Assembly (NCBI RefSeq): GCF_901709675.1
Contig: NC_051094.1
Coordinates: forward strand, 14,139,501 to 14,203,500
DNA: 64,000 bases
DNA from: Syngnathus acus
Taxonomy: Eukaryota; Chordata; Actinopteri; Syngnathiformes; Syngnathidae
Direction of reading: 5' to 3'
Part shown: piece after piece, positions 61,430 through 64,000 of the stretch
Position numbering within the stretch: position 1 is the stretch's first letter
Layout of the letters: each line of letters opens with the position of its first letter
Position numbers and translations under genes: made by a program
The notes under the pieces: model-generated
Databases searched by the model: none
What the model was told of the DNA's origin: nothing
Seen by the model: only the letters and a program-made list of their open reading frames with translations

Positions 61430-63101
61430 TATAATCATTTAATAATTTATTGCAGTATGTAAATTCCTCACTCAACGGAAGCTCACGATGACGCTTCCTG
61501 TGACGACGTGCATGAACATCACCTTGTTCAAAGAATAAAACCAACACCATGCATAAACTCACAACAAATGACATACCAGCAAATCAGTGCGACTTCTGCT
61601 GTTGCCTTTGCGAGACCTGTTCAGATATGCGTCATCATGAATTTACACGATAAATAGGTTAAATAGATTAAGAACCACTGATATACATAAATCTGTCTGA
61701 CATACACATTATTGGTTTGTCTCTATTTAATCCAAAACTAATGAAAAAAAGTTAATATTTTCTGTTGACAACTGCTTGAATTATCATTTTTCAAAATGAC
61801 TCATTCATTAGTTTTGGTTTTGACCCATTCTATATATTTTTAAAGGGGGACGTCATCCTGCAATCGTCCAATCGCGCAACTCAGTGGGTTTGAGGTGGGG
61901 TTTTTTGTCTACCAATCAAATCTGGTTTCTTCTTCCGGTCTACCTAACATGGCTAACTCGCACCAGTAGCACTGGTAGCAATTTGAGGAAAGCCGTCAAG
62001 CTTTTGTCAAATTCGCGAGCGGTATCATATTCCCTGGCCATTGTATTGCAGAGAATTGTTTATTGGAGCGTCTGTTGTTTCACTACTACTGCGGGTCGTT
62101 GGAGTTTCACGATCGGTGAGTGATGCAATGTTTTAGCTGTTAACTCGACTTTAAAGGGTTCATGTTTAGTGTGGGGGCTGTAGCTCAGCTAGCCAGCAGG
62201 ATCCAAAAGCCTAGTTTGCAATAGTTCGTTTTGGATGCTAATCCATTTCGGGACCGCTTCTCGAGTCCAGCAAAAGTCCCAAACAATTATTGACTGGTCT
62301 GAGTTAAAACTTTATCGTTTTGCCGTTAAAACGATATTTTATATTACACAAGTGCGTTTCAATGATACATTGGCTCACAAATTGACATAAGGTACTACAA
62401 GGAGAATACTGGACTGTTGCGCATATTGTTTTCGCGGATGACAACAAAAGGGTTTTTGATAACAAGCTGGCAGCTAGCCTACAGTTATGCTAACATTAGC
62501 TCACCTAGCCAGATGCCAATCGCTACACAAACTGGTTGACTAACGGCTTTGCTGAGTCTACGGTTATTGTTATTATTTTTTTCTTGCACCAAAGGGTGTT
62601 CGAGTACAGTATTTAACATTTTAAAAGTTGGTGCTAACGGCGAGTTCAATGTTGTGCTTGGAGTCAAACAGGTCCCCCCCCCCACCAGGTAGCTAGCGGT
62701 CGGCCTATATTCGGTGTTAGCTCTGGAAGCGGTCGTTAAAACTCGTAAACGTTTTTAGTTGTTGTTATTTTTAAACGCTCACCTGCAGGGTACATGATAA
62801 TAATGTGTTAAATTGAGTAGGGATCGTGACGGAGGCACACTCCGCAAGCTAACTTAGTAGTTTCCCTAACTTAACGTAATGGTCAACTTAACGTAAGCTT
62901 ATAGACAAGTTTTCCGTCAATGTATATTTTACGTTAACAATAGTATGCGTCTTTTTGTGTCCTCTATCCAGATAGACCTGGCTTCTCGTGACATTTTGGC
63001 CTTTGAGGGGGGCTCCACTGAGCAGGGGCCCAAACTGTAGCAATAGGGACCTTCATCTTGTTTACTGAGTCCTCTGGAGACTCCTGGGTTGTCAAGCCAA
63101 G
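61425..63101 (+). promoter_or_regulatory. smad2 promoter side and 5' UTR exons
   Basis: 61669-61673 ends a hAT-like fragment (AAGAACCACTG). A GC-richer stretch around 61850-62115 ends in a good donor, TTTCACGATCG|GTGAGTGATG (62115), a likely non-coding exon 1. An acceptor CCTCTATCCAG|ATAGACC begins the next exon at 62972, which continues to the start codon at 63102. Between them is an intron of about 0.86 kb without transposons. Confidence 0.6.
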
Positions 63102-63853
63102 ATGTCCTCCATCTTGCCATTTACTCCTCCTGTGGTGAAGAGGCTTTTGGGCTGGAAGAAGTCAACCAACGGACCCGGTGGAGCGGGTGGCGGAGAACAG
63201 AATGGCCAGGAGGAGAAATGGTGCGAAAAGGCTGTAAAGAGTTTAGTGAAGAAGCTCAAGAAGACAGGACAGCTGGATGAGCTGGAGAAAGCTATAACCA
63301 CGCAGAACTGCAACACTAAGTGTGTCACCATCCCAAGGTATGATGGCATCATTCAAGAATATGTAAAAGAAAAATGTAAAACTTTTGTTTACTGCTGTTC
63401 CTTGTGTCAACTTGCAACCTTGATGACCAGACTGGTGTTCAGTGGGAACACTGATAGGCTAGCAAAAACCATTTCAGATGTTTGTATGTCTCGAGATAAC
63501 ACCTCAGTTATCGCCTGAGAATTGTTCGAGACCTCACTCACTGTTGTCTTTGTAGAAGTACAGTGGCTGCCTTAGTGTAGATGAATTTCTTTTGTGCGAT
63601 GTGTGACGTTTTTCATTTGTGTTAATTTGCTGTCATCAAAGTTGTAAATGCAAATGAAAAATTGTTGTTGATTGCCTGACTCGGATAAATAAAGCTTAAA
63701 TGAATAGATTTAAAAAAAAAAAAATCATTGACACTTTTCTGATTTTTTTTTGGGGGGGGGCAGCAATTGCTCAGAAATATGGGGACTGAGTTCACCAAAT
63801 ACGATAGAGCAGTGGGACACATCAGGCCTTTACAGCTATTCGGACCAAACAAG
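63102..63853 (+). CDS. smad2: SMAD2, first two coding exons (gene continues past the window)
   Basis: Receptor-regulated SMAD that carries TGF-beta, activin and Nodal signals to the nucleus. Exon 63102-63337 starts [20 protein letters not shown], continues with a Gly-rich insert ([17 protein letters not shown]), then the MH1 region ([34 protein letters not shown]). The Gly-rich insert and [11 protein letters not shown] distinguish SMAD2 from SMAD3. The next exon, 63764-63853 (90 nt), encodes [17 protein letters not shown], the SMAD2-specific MH1 insertion known to block direct DNA binding and skipped in the delta-exon-3 isoform. Phases agree (CCA AG|gtatga ... gcag|C AAT; exit ACA AG|gtgaac). 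The acceptor is preceded by T9G9 instead of a normal pyrimidine tract. Start context GCCAAGATGT. The MH2 domain lies beyond the window. Confidence 0.97.
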
Positions 63854-64000
63854 GTGAACATTCTCATCACTCAATGACCGACATTGTTTACATCATTGTC
63901 ATGTGATAATTATTACAACAAATGATTTCATTATAATCACAACACGGTCTGATCTGTTATTAATTTCCTGTCCTCGCTTGTTTCCATCTTGTTCCTTTGT

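Noticed and set aside
61884-62123. Short protein upstream of smad2
   Set aside because: Overlaps the likely non-coding first exon and its donor site; no recognisable domain.

Overview
This window is nuclear DNA from a teleost fish, probably a percomorph; I cannot fix the species. The evidence is spliced vertebrate genes with GT-AG introns, CA/TG microsatellites, and a teleost repeat set: a Rex3 LINE, L2-type LINEs, Tc1 and hAT DNA transposons, a tRNA-derived SINE and solo LTRs. There is no bacterial or viral genome organisation.

The left two thirds (about 1.7-44.9 kb) is a fast-evolving cluster of C2H2 zinc-finger genes. Gene A (1698-3355, +) is a distinct eight-finger gene. Genes B (6361-7693), C (20486-21863), D (24408-26220), E (30201-31746) and F (35645-37784) are minus-strand tandem paralogs with one plan: a 103-nt first coding exon starting MSARTTAKY, then one large exon with an acidic part carrying IKEE motifs and a finger array. 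D, E and F are preceded by a shared non-coding first exon and promoter block; B and C have transposons there instead. Relics lie at 14.1-14.8, 18.9-19.3 and 44.2-44.9 kb. B and C sit in near-identical blocks of about 4.5 kb. They differ by one whole finger and one hAT insertion, and both end in a tail made from former 3' UTR. D has lost a splice acceptor. F has a nonsense codon that cuts off its last fingers.

Mobile elements fill the spaces between these genes, and the paralogous copies give several pre-insertion (empty) sites inside the same window: for the Rex3 element, the 818-bp hAT, the Tc1 element and an L2 LINE. Two different hAT-like elements lie back to back and share one target duplication.

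The right third holds conserved single-copy genes. An LDL-receptor-family gene (46262-53027, -) reconstructs as 20 exons and 1343 codons, with ten LDLa repeats, two YWTD propellers and one membrane span; it most resembles fish lrp13. Next is a minus-strand lectin gene (54388-57561). Its eight exons close in frame to a secreted 512-residue chimera: C-type lectin domain, Thr/Pro/Cys repeat linker, then a galectin-like domain. I know of no described protein with this order, and it is the most interesting object here. After LINE and Tc1 remnants, the window ends in the first coding exons of smad2 (63102 onward, +), including the exon that distinguishes SMAD2 from SMAD3.

All exon boundaries were set by reading splice sites, phases and paralogs by eye; no alignment or database search was run.
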